Positions 24,857-32,725 of a stretch of DNA of 37,797 nucleotides are shown here, in pieces. Origin of the DNA: Candidatus Poribacteria bacterium. Its GTDB lineage: Bacteria; Poribacteria; WGA-4E; WGA-3G. The stretch lies in the NCBI GenBank assembly GCA_012270875.1, contig JAAXHI010000367.1, positions 1 to 37,797 on the forward strand. Direction: 5' to 3'. The notes below the pieces were generated by a model. It did no database searches. It was not told where the DNA came from and saw nothing but the letters and a program-made list of their open reading frames with translations. The translations under genes were made by a program, and so were the position numbers. How positions within the stretch are numbered: position 1 is the first letter of the stretch; the number at the start of each line of letters is the position of its first letter.

Positions 24857-25654
24857 TTATGGTGTCTTATCTACATGAAAACCGTGTTCTGTGAGCGTAG
24901 TAGATACAGATGTCCAAATGGATCGTGTTTGTTCAACAGCCTCGGTAGCCTCTGCTTTAGTGGCTCCTTGCATGTCCTCTGGGTAACGGGCTTCAACTGC
25001 CCATCGGGTCAAATCTGACAGGTCTGGATGCGTGGTTTTGAGTTGCCAACTCTCAGGCAGCAAATCCCGTAAAACATTCAAGTCATGTGTTCTCCGAAAA
25101 TCGATCTGTAAGAAAATTAATGCTGCTTTTAACGCCTTTTCAGCACTTTGTTGGGCAAACCAACAGACTTGGCGAGGCGGAACGTATGGATGCTCTAAGA
25201 AGATTTCAGCGGTTGTTAAGTCTTCCTCCGCATGGCGGAGCCAACGTGCGGTGTCTGCGAGTCTATCGGCTGTTTGCATAGAAGACTTTACCTCCTCGTT
25301 GGGTACGCCGCAGCATTGATCCGATCCGCGTGCGACCGCGTTCAAGTTCTTCCAAAGGATTTTACCTTCTTGTTGGGCATACCGCAGCACTGATCCGATC
25401 CGCGTGCGACCGCGTTCCAACTCTTCCGGTGTGGATACGATGATGTCCTTTGCCACAGGCACATCAGATAGTGCGCGCCTAATATCAATGGCAGTTTTCC
25501 GTTTATCCGCGAGTTCCGAGAAAACGACGATCAGGTCTATATCGCTATTTTGATCTGCATCCCCTCGTGCCTGTGAACCGAAGAGGATAATCTGTAGCGG
25601 GTCAAACTCACGCACAATGCGCTCCGTCATGATTGAGATAAATTCGTTATCCAT
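24857..25654 (-). CDS. Nucleotidyltransferase-HEPN fused ORF
   Basis: One 265-codon frame carries two proteins usually encoded as an overlapping pair. Residues 1-100 are a minimal nucleotidyltransferase (FGSQARGDADQNSDIDL, the GS...DxD motif). Residues 126-265 are a HEPN domain (TADRLADTARWLRHAEEDL, WFAQQSAEKALKA, RRTHDLNVL). Residues 101-125 (NLNAVARGSDQCCGVPNEEV) are a frame-shifted translation of a 74-bp imperfect repeat of the nucleotidyltransferase tail. The HEPN gene keeps its own start, ATG 25279, behind GAGGAGG, so both fused and free HEPN may be made. Such pairs form MntA/HepT-like toxin-antitoxin systems in which the transferase AMPylates and silences the HEPN RNase. Confidence 0.8.
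   Translation of the reverse strand: MDNEFISIMTERIVREFDPLQIILFGSQARGDADQNSDIDLIVVFSELADKRKTAIDIRRALSDVPVAKDIIVSTPEELERGRTRIGSVLRYAQQEGKILWKNLNAVARGSDQCCGVPNEEVKSSMQTADRLADTARWLRHAEEDLTTAEIFLEHPYVPPRQVCWFAQQSAEKALKAALIFLQIDFRRTHDLNVLRDLLPESWQLKTTHPDLSDLTRWAVEARYPEDMQGATKAEATEAVEQTRSIWTSVSTTLTEHGFHVDKTP
25290..25437 (-). repeat. 74-bp imperfect tandem repeat joining NT and HEPN frames
   Basis: Copies at 25290-25363 and 25364-25437 share the core GATCCGATCCGCGTGCGACC and match over about 64 of 74 positions, with roughly ten differences there. Both encode the end of a nucleotidyltransferase (ELERGRTRIGS...). In the native phase of the downstream copy, the frame would end in TAG overlapping the HEPN ATG. 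The 74-bp offset (3n+2) moves the upstream frame into the HEPN phase. Confidence 0.8.
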
Positions 25655-25734
25655 TGCCCGCTCCTTTTATCCTTAGGGGCAGTTCTTACGCAAGTTGAAT
25701 AGGTTAACATCATCCAAAAAAGCGTTCATAGTCA

Positions 25735-25974
25735 TCATGATAGTCCTACCCAGAACCATGTTACCGTATCCTCATTTAAGACACCAACTGCACGATAGCC
25801 ACGAGTGATTCTTACCGACCAAATGCTTTCCTTGCTATTAATACATTTGAAATGCAAAGAATTATGAAACGGGTTGGATATCCATAACCGATAAGCCTTC
25901 TTGGCTTGATTCTTAAGCGTTTCGTCAAGGGTTTGATAAGCTGTCCAAAACGAAGGTAATGTTACAGACTTCAT
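25735..25974 (-). CDS. RelE/HigB-like toxin with frameshifted C-terminus
   Basis: The 79-residue protein overlaps the antitoxin stop by ATGA. It matches the family along its length (LPSFWTAYQTLDETLKNQAK, NPFHNSLHFKCI, WSVRITRGYRAVGV, VTWFWVG), but ends abruptly at GLS. Shifting phase by one base restores the expected family ending YHDDYERFFG and then TGA at 25710-25712. So a one- or two-base indel seems to have removed the last ten residues. Loss of this segment probably weakens or kills the toxin. In the related toxin at 20507 the equivalent segment, WFWIGDHDGYMALI, is intact. Confidence 0.7.
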   Translation of the reverse strand: MKSVTLPSFWTAYQTLDETLKNQAKKAYRLWISNPFHNSLHFKCINSKESIWSVRITRGYRAVGVLNEDTVTWFWVGLS

Positions 25975-26201
25975 AGCCGATCCAAATCCATCGGTTCTGA
26001 TTTTCCTTCTGCAATTTCCTGTTTGGCACGACGAGCGGCCGCCATAAGTTGTTCTTGCGTTCTGTCAAAGGATGCGTTCCAGCGAAGTTCATCCTCTAAG
26101 TCTGCAATGTACTCACGCAGATGATCTACAATCTGATTCTGCAACGCCTCGGGCAGTGTTTCCATCATTCGGGTCATCGTGGTAATAGCATTAGAAGCCA
26201 T
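25971..26201 (-). CDS. Antitoxin-like helical protein, partner of the toxin
   Basis: The 76-residue protein starts at ATG 26201 after GGGAGG. The N-terminus is helical (MTRMMETLPEALQNQIVDHL). The C-terminal half, LEDELRWNASFDRTQEQL and MDLDRL, matches the solo gene at 29150 (LEDEQKWNKAFAESQGKL ... MDIDEL), so both belong to one antitoxin family. Its stop overlaps the toxin start (ATGA). Confidence 0.7.
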   Translation of the reverse strand: MASNAITTMTRMMETLPEALQNQIVDHLREYIADLEDELRWNASFDRTQEQLMAAARRAKQEIAEGKSEPMDLDRL

Positions 26202-26219
26202 CGTTAGATCCTCCCAATC

Positions 26220-27044
26220 TTAGTTGAGGTATGGGTTAACGACTTCACGTTCGAGTGCCAAGCCTTCCCATTCGTCGTCGCCGGGACCGTCGTAGATGAG
26301 GGTATGCGGTCCAGCAAAACCGGCTTTCTGGGTGAGTTCAAGGCATTGCACGTAGTCTTTGGTGTCCATCTCGCGCGGTCCAGCGAAATGAGCTTTGGTG
26401 TGGCACGACTCTGCCAACGAAGCGATCGCAGCGAGGTCTTCGTATTTTGTATCGCCACGCCAATTACCGAAGTCAAGACAGAGACCCACCTTACCGTCTA
26501 ATCCACCTAAAATGGTGTTGACGTTTTCGGGGGTAGAGAAGATAGAGAACCAGTTTTCGCTCATTAAGCGGATGCCTGCGGTGTCAGCGCGTTCGGTCAG
26601 CTGCGCGAGGACATTGCGACTCTGTGCCAAGGTCTCCGTAGACGGATCCGCTTTACCGCCGATGACGCGGGCGCATTTCGCACCGAGTTCGCCAGCAATG
26701 TCAATCCACTGCTCAATCCACGCAATATCGCGTGCTGCTTCAGATGGGTGCGTGATGTCGCCATCGTCAATCAGCAAGGAGAAAAGTTCGACATCGGCAT
26801 CTGCAAGTGCAGCGCGGAGTTCAGCGAGATACGTTTTCTCAACAGAAGGCAAGTGGAAGTGACAAATCTCCAAAGTCCGAATGCCGAATTCAGCAACGCG
26901 TGCGGGGAGTTCCAAAAGTGGGATAGGTCCCTTATTATGGGTTTCGGTAGGAATCTGCATGCCGTGCGCGGGTCCGGTAAATCCGGGTTTCCCGAGTTGC
27001 CGATGCAAACTCCACGTTGAGACTGAAAGGCGCGGTGTTGACAT
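26220..27044 (-). CDS. Sugar phosphate isomerase/epimerase (second copy)
   Basis: This 274-residue TIM-barrel protein has GGAG about 10 nt before ATG 27044. It opens RLSVSTWSLHRQLGKPGF. The metal/active-site region shows Glu in LMSENWFS, Asp in LCLDFGNWRGD, His in SCHTKAHF and an acid near YDGPGDDEW. It is distinct from the copy at 16974 (no close identity apart from the fold). It follows the methyltransferase gene by 35 bp, but no functional link is apparent. The substrate is unknown. Confidence 0.8.
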   Translation of the reverse strand: MSTPRLSVSTWSLHRQLGKPGFTGPAHGMQIPTETHNKGPIPLLELPARVAEFGIRTLEICHFHLPSVEKTYLAELRAALADADVELFSLLIDDGDITHPSEAARDIAWIEQWIDIAGELGAKCARVIGGKADPSTETLAQSRNVLAQLTERADTAGIRLMSENWFSIFSTPENVNTILGGLDGKVGLCLDFGNWRGDTKYEDLAAIASLAESCHTKAHFAGPREMDTKDYVQCLELTQKAGFAGPHTLIYDGPGDDEWEGLALEREVVNPYLN

Positions 27045-27079
27045 AGTTTTAATTCTCCAAAATTACGACCCGAAGATCG

Positions 27080-28237
27080 CTAAACGTGATGCTCACCTAA
27101 TAACAGTTTGAAATACATATCTAATCCGGAGACTGCCTGTTGTTTTTCTATCGAATTTATCTGAAAACGCTTTTTCAGGAAAGGGTGATGTCTAACAGCA
27201 TCGCTGACGAAAGCAGGTTTATATTGCCTGAACAAGTTATCATCTATAAGCACATCACAATTCCCAAAATAGAAAGGGAGTCTATGCAGGTTTCTTTTGA
27301 ACACATCTACGTAGGCGTAATAATCCAATTTCTGCTTGTCAATTACAATCGTATTCGCGCTGTAGTTTTCAACAAAAGTGCGATTTCTTTTTAATGCGTT
27401 GATGTCTCGCATCGTCCAAAAAAATAGAGGCGCATCTTTTTCGGAGTGATGGCCATCTCTCTCCACATCTACCGGTCGATTCTTCTTGGGATATTTATCA
27501 ATGTAATTGTTAATATAATCAAAATCACCGAGACAAAAATCGCTTTTACCATCCGGACGAAAACGAAAAGAACGGATAAAGTTGTACGCCATTCCGCGCG
27601 TGTCTTTCTGGTAAAGGGCAAGGACAATTGGGAAAGGCGTGTGTTTCGCGGATTCAGGAAATTCCCCACTGCTGATCAATAGACCGTCTATCAATCTATA
27701 GTTTGTAGTGAACTCTTTTAAAAGTCTAAAATTGGTCGGCTTAATTAAATAGGACAGTGGATGCAACACACAAATAACGGCTGCTTCGAGTTTATTATAA
27801 GAACGGAGAAACGATATGCCTAAATCGCGACACGCTAAATCTTCATCGATGTCAAAATCGACATCTTTGATATTGTGGCGAATAAGGGATGTTTTATCAT
27901 TATAGGGCGGATTTCCAACGACGATCAAATCGGACTGCTGAGAAATACTGAATTTTGCCCTTGATACGTCGCACAAAGCGTTTGTTTGAAAAAAACGGGC
28001 TGCGTCATTGTTCTTTTTAGCGACACTGATTGCTGTTTCGTCTATATCGCACCCAATTGTGATAGCCTGTCCACAATCTTTCAGAAAATCCCCGTATCCA
28101 CACGCGCTATCAATGACAGTAGTCTGTGAATTCACATAAGGTGCAATCATCTCCCACGCTACATCTACAATTTCAGGCGGCGTGTAGTAACTCCCTAAAT
28201 TCACTCTGTTCTCATACGCTAAGTGTGCTTGACTCAT
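27080..28237 (-). CDS. N6-adenine DNA methyltransferase, no nuclease partner seen
   Basis: The 385-residue protein has an N-terminal YYTPPEIVDVAWEMI, the AdoMet-binding motif I DSACGYGDFL (residues 43-52) and catalytic NPPY (109-112, VVGNPPYND), the set found in type II/IIG gamma-class enzymes. The C-terminal half (residues 230-385) is an unrecognised target-recognition region. No restriction nuclease or specificity subunit is adjacent. The gene looks more AT-rich than its neighbours, consistent with horizontal transfer. It starts 10 nt after the hydrolase stop, without an obvious ribosome site, so it may be translated by coupling. Confidence 0.8.
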   Translation of the reverse strand: MSQAHLAYENRVNLGSYYTPPEIVDVAWEMIAPYVNSQTTVIDSACGYGDFLKDCGQAITIGCDIDETAISVAKKNNDAARFFQTNALCDVSRAKFSISQQSDLIVVGNPPYNDKTSLIRHNIKDVDFDIDEDLACRDLGISFLRSYNKLEAAVICVLHPLSYLIKPTNFRLLKEFTTNYRLIDGLLISSGEFPESAKHTPFPIVLALYQKDTRGMAYNFIRSFRFRPDGKSDFCLGDFDYINNYIDKYPKKNRPVDVERDGHHSEKDAPLFFWTMRDINALKRNRTFVENYSANTIVIDKQKLDYYAYVDVFKRNLHRLPFYFGNCDVLIDDNLFRQYKPAFVSDAVRHHPFLKKRFQINSIEKQQAVSGLDMYFKLLLGEHHV

Positions 28238-28247
28238 TTTTATTGAA

Positions 28248-29114
28248 TCACAACTTTTGGTCTATCCATGCGACGACTTTTTCCACCATGACAGCGGTGC
28301 CGTCGTCAGAAAAAACGTGATCTACGCCGGGAAGCTCAAGGAGTTCTGTCGGTTCGTTTGCGAACTGAAGGATGTCGTGGCTATCTTCAGGTGGAACAAT
28401 ATCGTCTTCTGTACCGTGAACCAGTAGCCACGGCACGGCAAATTTACTGGCACGTTTTGCAACGCTATCAATCGTTGCCATATCGTCCATATATGTTTGT
28501 GAGAGCGGACAATCCGGGTCGTCCCACATGAAACCTGCGTCGGGTGTAACATCGCCGAATTCGCGTTCTGCAAACGCTTTTGTATGCACCATCCCGGCAA
28601 GCGAGACAAGTACCTGGATCCGTTCATCGGTAGCGGCGCGCAGTACGCCGACTGCACCACCCATACTATGCCCGACATAGCAGACTTTATATGCGCTGAG
28701 TGTGTCAATAACGTTACCGAGATCCGCGACCTCTTTCGTGACAGTGGAATCTGTAAACGCTCCTTCTGATTCACCGTTGCCGGAGAAGGAGAAGCGCAGC
28801 GCAGAAATACCGGCTTCAGCGAGTCCTTCTGCTAAAGCGATGAGAGCAGGTCTATCTTTATTACCGGTGACCCCGTGTCCGATCACCACAATTCTATCGC
28901 CTTCACCTTCGTGGAAGGTATAGTCGAGGCGTTCACCGTGTTCATTTCTAATTTCGTTTTTTTTAATTTTCCTTGCGGTTCGATTAGGCAGATTGTATAA
29001 ATGACATGCCTTTTCGTAAATCCGCCCTCCATTTTGCGGCGTACTCGCCCATAAGCGATCTGCTTCATTACGGGCTACGCGTTGGCCAACCCTCGCAAGG
29101 GAAGGGAGTTGCAT
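28248..29114 (-). CDS. Alpha/beta hydrolase; N-terminal ~50 codons lie in the leader repeat
   Basis: The conserved hydrolase starts near RNEHGERLDYTFHEGEG. It shows VVIGHGVTGNKDRP (oxyanion region), FSFSGNGESEG, the nucleophile elbow VGHSMGGAV, the acid in HGTEDDIVP and the His in GVDHVFSDD, a complete Ser-Asp-His triad for ester or peptide hydrolysis in the cytoplasm. The ORF is open back to ATG 29114, but residues 12-52 translate leader element copy 4. At the position where other copies have ATG, this one has AAC (28956-28958). No ATG follows until well inside the domain, so the real start may be non-standard (ATT 28952), the upstream ATG, or lost. Confidence 0.75.
   Translation of the reverse strand: MQLPSLARVGQRVARNEADRLWASTPQNGGRIYEKACHLYNLPNRTARKIKKNEIRNEHGERLDYTFHEGEGDRIVVIGHGVTGNKDRPALIALAEGLAEAGISALRFSFSGNGESEGAFTDSTVTKEVADLGNVIDTLSAYKVCYVGHSMGGAVGVLRAATDERIQVLVSLAGMVHTKAFAEREFGDVTPDAGFMWDDPDCPLSQTYMDDMATIDSVAKRASKFAVPWLLVHGTEDDIVPPEDSHDILQFANEPTELLELPGVDHVFSDDGTAVMVEKVVAWIDQKL
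28959..29082 (-). repeat. Leader element copy 4, with a 33-bp insertion
   Basis: On the minus strand this begins TAGCCCGTAATGAAG and carries an insertion of about 33 bp absent from copies 2 and 3. It continues with GGAGGGCGGATTTACG, ATCTGCC and GAACCGCAAGGAAAATTAAA. GGCGGAT pairs with ATCTGCC. It overlaps the N-terminal frame of the hydrolase and has AAC where the others have ATG, 12 nt after AAGG. Confidence 0.65.
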
Positions 29115-29149
29115 AAGTTCTAACTGACATACACTTCCTATTTATGGGT

Positions 29150-29368
29150 TCACAATTCATCAATGTCCATCTTTTGACTGTGCCCTGCTTTAATATCAGC
29201 ACGAACTTTGTGTGCAAGTTGGGCAAGTTTACCTTGTGATTCAGCAAAAGCCTTATTCCATTTCTGTTCATCTTCCAGTTCTTCAAGAATCACAGCAGCA
29301 ATGGCATCCTGTTCTTCAGAGGACAATTTATAAACTTCGCTGAGAGCTTTTTCAAGAAGTGGTGTCAT
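29150..29368 (-). CDS. Solo antitoxin-like protein, no toxin next to it
   Basis: The protein has 72 residues from ATG 29368; the track start three bases earlier is a TTG. LEDEQKWNKAFAESQGKL and MDIDEL closely match the antitoxin at 25971. The toxin that should follow is absent, and the next sequence on the minus strand is leader element copy 4 and the hydrolase. It is either an orphan or the remainder of a deleted module. Confidence 0.6.
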   Translation of the reverse strand: MTPLLEKALSEVYKLSSEEQDAIAAVILEELEDEQKWNKAFAESQGKLAQLAHKVRADIKAGHSQKMDIDEL

Positions 29369-29448
29369 CAATGTTTTGGGCGTAGAAAACTTTAACTTTA
29401 GTCAATCTTTCTACGCCTTCTCTTCTTTTTCACAGGCTTGTTGATAGA

Positions 29449-29473
29449 TAGGTGTCCTTTTACTGGGCACCTA
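29449..29473 (-). terminator. Hairpin after the Mo-subunit gene
   Basis: TAGGTGTCC and GGGCACCTA form a 9-bp stem (one wobble) with a 7-nt loop, about 55 bp past the end of the molybdopterin subunit. No strong T-tract follows on the minus strand, so it may also be a processing hairpin. Confidence 0.4.
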
Positions 29474-29527
29474 CCTATATTCGGATGTGTGCGGCACGAA
29501 TGCCTCGCAAATATCCTTGTATAACAA

Positions 29528-31831
29528 CTACGCACCATGTCCGTTGCCCTTCAAGGCATTGACAACCTTTTCGGGTTTAATCGGCAGCTCGTTAATCCGT
29601 ACGCCGATAGCATCTTTGACAGCGTTCGCCATCGTCGCTAATGTAGGCGTGATGGGGGGTTCGCCAACGCCTTTGGCACCGTACGGACCGTTCGGAGCCG
29701 GAACTTCAACAATAACAGACTCTACAGTGGGTAGATCCGCAGAGGTTGGGACGCGGTAATCAACGAAACCGGGATTGACGTTACCGTTTTCGTCGTACTG
29801 CATCTCTTCCATCATTGCCCATGCGTAACCTTGAACTGTTCCGCCTTCGATCTGCCCTTCAACCGCCATCGGGTTGATAGCGAAACCGACATCTTGCGAA
29901 GCGACGAGCTTAAGAACGCGGGTTCTACCGGTACCGGGATCAACTTCAACCTTAGCAATCTGTGCCGCGAGTGCCGGTGTGCTGGCTTGCCGTGCGAAAG
30001 CACCTTTTCCGACAATCGGACCACCAGTCGTCGAGAGGCTATACGCCGCAAGTTCTCCTAACGAGATAGACTTCGGTTGTTCCGCACTGACGACGTGGAC
30101 TGCCCCATCTTTGAGCTCAAGATCGTCCACATTGATATTGAGTCGTTCTGAGGCGAGTTCGAGAATCCGTTGATGCGCGTCCTCAGCGGCTAACTTCGCG
30201 GTATTGCCCATTGTGAACGTCACAACGCTGCCGCCTGAACCTGTAGAATACGGTGCAGAATCCGTATCGCCGCGTCGAATTGTGACGCTTTCATACGGCA
30301 CCGTCAGGATCTCAGCGATAATTTGTGAAATCGCAGTATCCGTTCCAGTGATGTCCATAGACCCGTGGAAAATACGGACACTCCCATCTTCATGAACGGA
30401 AACGTAGACACCACCAGGACCGCAACCGTTCGTCCAATCACCGACTGCGACACCCCAACCTTGGTTCTCATCGGCTTCGCGATCCCACCAACCGGCAGCA
30501 TCGGCGACAGCCTCCAGGGTCTCTTTATAGCCGACTTTAGGTTCGTTGCTACCCGCTGGAACCGGATCACCCTCTTCACGCATGTTAATGAGACGGAATT
30601 TAACGGGATCCATGCCGATACGTTCCGCTATCTCGTCGAGTTGAGATTCGCCTGCAAAAATGGCTTGTGGCGCGCCCGGTGCTCTATAAGCAGCTGTACC
30701 GGATTTGTTGGTGTGAACGCCGTAAGCGTCTACCTTGAGGTTCGGAATCTTATAGACCCCGCGGACCCGAATGGTGCTTCCGATAGATGCGCCAGAGACG
30801 GAGCCGGAATCCCAGAAAGCGAGTGCCTCGCGTGCGAGGATCTGCCCATCATTCGTGGCTCCTGTTTTCAGTTTAATAACGCACCCGGGTGCCGGTCTGC
30901 CGTCGGTGAATTCCTCTTCGCGCGTCATTTGGACGCGAACCGGACGACCTGTTTTCTGCGAGAGTAGTACGGCTGGAATGTGTGTAATAATAACACCGAA
31001 ACGTCCGCCAAAACCGCCACCCATTGTCGTTCCGATGACGTTAATTTGCGTCAACGGGATACCGAGGGTGCCAGCGATACCGGATCGGATCGCGAAGGGA
31101 CCTTGCGTGGATGCCCAGACAGTAATCTTCCCAGATGAATCCGCACTCGCAACAGAGACGTGCGGTTCCATGTACGTCTGATGGACCCGTGGGATTACAT
31201 AGGTGTCCTCAACGACGATATCTGATTCAGCGAACCCTTTTTCAACATCGCCTGCTTCGGTATGGCTTTCAGCAGAAATATTATAATAAACTTCGTCAGG
31301 ATAATTTTCTAATTCTGCTTCAAGTTTGCTGATTGCATCGCTGTGGTCGTTCTCTTTATCACGAGAGAGTTTCCGAATTTCTCCGCTGACTTCTCGCCGA
31401 TTGGGCCCATCTTTTGTGTCATCACCATGCAAGCGCGGTGCTGAAGGTTTGATGGCTTCCATAACGTTTTGGACCACCGGTAGTACTTCGTAGTCAATTT
31501 TAATGAGTTCAGCGGCTTCTTCAGCGATATCGGGATCGGTTGCGGCGACAGCAGCAATCGGTTCACCCAAGTAAAGCACTTTATCGGTTGCGAAAACGCG
31601 TCTGCCACTTGGCACGTCATCTTGGGTAATAATTGCCCTGACACCTGGCAATTTTTCGGCTTCGCTGGTGTCAATGCTGCGTATATTGGCGTGTGCATGT
31701 TTGCTACGGACAAGTTTGCCGTAGAGCATACCCGGCGGATGAACATCTGCGCCGTATTGGGCGGCACCTGTTACTTTCTCGACCGCATCAACCCGCGCCA
31801 CTTTTTGACCAACAACAGTATATTCTGACAT
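29528..31831 (-). CDS. Xanthine dehydrogenase-family molybdopterin-binding subunit
   Basis: This 767-residue large (CoxL/XdhA-type) subunit starts at ATG 31831, behind AAGGAG at 8 nt. Motifs include GAAQYGADV (N-terminal hammerhead), GGGFGGRFG, AYRAPGAPQAIF and the C-terminal GAKGVGEPP with the likely catalytic Glu724. The cofactor would be molybdenum with MCD or MPT. CoxL's active-site loop VAYRCSFR is absent, so this is not a form I CO dehydrogenase, and an aldehyde or N-heterocycle hydroxylase is more likely. Residues 138-187 carry an insertion (REVSGEIRKLSRDKENDHSD...), rich in charge and predicted helical, where relatives go straight to the NIAAHTE-like strand. It is the last gene of a complete FAD/2Fe-2S/Mo operon. 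Confidence 0.9.
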   Translation of the reverse strand: MSEYTVVGQKVARVDAVEKVTGAAQYGADVHPPGMLYGKLVRSKHAHANIRSIDTSEAEKLPGVRAIITQDDVPSGRRVFATDKVLYLGEPIAAVAATDPDIAEEAAELIKIDYEVLPVVQNVMEAIKPSAPRLHGDDTKDGPNRREVSGEIRKLSRDKENDHSDAISKLEAELENYPDEVYYNISAESHTEAGDVEKGFAESDIVVEDTYVIPRVHQTYMEPHVSVASADSSGKITVWASTQGPFAIRSGIAGTLGIPLTQINVIGTTMGGGFGGRFGVIITHIPAVLLSQKTGRPVRVQMTREEEFTDGRPAPGCVIKLKTGATNDGQILAREALAFWDSGSVSGASIGSTIRVRGVYKIPNLKVDAYGVHTNKSGTAAYRAPGAPQAIFAGESQLDEIAERIGMDPVKFRLINMREEGDPVPAGSNEPKVGYKETLEAVADAAGWWDREADENQGWGVAVGDWTNGCGPGGVYVSVHEDGSVRIFHGSMDITGTDTAISQIIAEILTVPYESVTIRRGDTDSAPYSTGSGGSVVTFTMGNTAKLAAEDAHQRILELASERLNINVDDLELKDGAVHVVSAEQPKSISLGELAAYSLSTTGGPIVGKGAFARQASTPALAAQIAKVEVDPGTGRTRVLKLVASQDVGFAINPMAVEGQIEGGTVQGYAWAMMEEMQYDENGNVNPGFVDYRVPTSADLPTVESVIVEVPAPNGPYGAKGVGEPPITPTLATMANAVKDAIGVRINELPIKPEKVVNALKGNGHGA

Positions 31832-31884
31832 GCAAGTCTCCTTTCACTCTGATAAATGTTAGGTATGTCAATACTTCGTATCTG

Positions 31885-32127
31885 CTATTCTTCTGTGTTA
31901 TTCTTGGCAGATGGAAGGACTATTTTTCCACGTTTTATCGCGGCATGAACTTTTTTGCAAACACGAATGGTTTTTCCATCGACCTCATGTTCATACAGTA
32001 ACTTCACACCTGTGCGACCAGATATGGGACAAGTGCCTCGTCCGTTATTATAAAGACCTTCATGAACTGTGCCGTTCGAGTCTACATATAGATGCCTTAT
32101 ACCGCTTCCACGATGTGTTTTCGCCAT
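31885..32127 (-). CDS. Unknown 80-residue protein inside the Mo-hydroxylase operon
   Basis: It has a strong AAGGAG ribosome site 9 nt before ATG 32127, so it is a real gene. The protein is basic, with two cysteines (TCPISGRTGVKLLYEHEVDG and VCKKVHAAIKRGK). There is no signal or membrane segment. It sits between the 2Fe-2S and Mo subunit genes, in the same orientation. I do not recognise a family. A role in assembly or cofactor insertion is only a guess from position. Confidence 0.65.
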   Translation of the reverse strand: MAKTHRGSGIRHLYVDSNGTVHEGLYNNGRGTCPISGRTGVKLLYEHEVDGKTIRVCKKVHAAIKRGKIVLPSAKNNTEE

Positions 32128-32174
32128 CTTCTTCTCCTTTCTAATTTTGGGGCAGATCTGATCTGCCCGTTACT

Positions 32175-32654
32175 CTATGAAGTTGCCCGTATCTCTTCTG
32201 CCGCTTGCAGAATTGCTTCAAGAATTTTTGTGTATCCTGTACAACGACAGATATTCCCGCCGAGTGCATGTCTGAATTCTTCTTCGGTCCTATCGGGATT
32301 TTCATCTATGAGTGCCTTCGATGCCATAATAAAACCGGGGGTACAGAAACCACACTGATAGCCGCCTGTTTCAATAAACGCCTGTTGGACAGGATGAAGT
32401 TCACCGTCACTGGCTAAACCTTCGATTGTGGTAATCTCTTTTCCAGAGGCTGTAACACCGAGTACCATGCAGGACGTGACGGCTTTGCCATCAACGATCA
32501 CGGTACAGGCACCGCAGTCCCCTGTGCTGCATCCCTCTTTAGTTCCAGTCAAACCGATCGTATCGCGAAGTACAGCCAGCAAGGTTTTGCGCGGTTCAAT
32601 GAGTAGATCGTGTTCATCACCGTTGATAGTTAGACTGACTGGGAGTTTTGCCAT
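32175..32654 (-). CDS. (2Fe-2S)-binding subunit of Mo-hydroxylase
   Basis: The protein has 159 residues from ATG 32654, which has AAGGAG 8 nt upstream; the track start at 32696 is too early. The N-terminal plant-ferredoxin-like cluster uses Cys42, 47, 50 and 62 (GCSTGDCGACTV ... SC). The C-terminal four-helix cluster uses Cys101, 104, 136 and 138 (CGFCTPGF, GGNICRCTGY). It passes electrons from the Mo site to FAD. Confidence 0.92.
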   Translation of the reverse strand: MAKLPVSLTINGDEHDLLIEPRKTLLAVLRDTIGLTGTKEGCSTGDCGACTVIVDGKAVTSCMVLGVTASGKEITTIEGLASDGELHPVQQAFIETGGYQCGFCTPGFIMASKALIDENPDRTEEEFRHALGGNICRCTGYTKILEAILQAAEEIRATS

Positions 32655-32725
32655 ATCTTTTCTCCTTGACTTATTCTTATTGGACGTGCGAGACATGAAG
32701 ACTCGCCTCGCATTAGATATATTTC

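Noticed and set aside
29528-31831. Form I carbon monoxide dehydrogenase large subunit
   Set aside because: The Cys-containing active-site loop VAYRCSFR is not present; AYRAPGAPQ is found instead.
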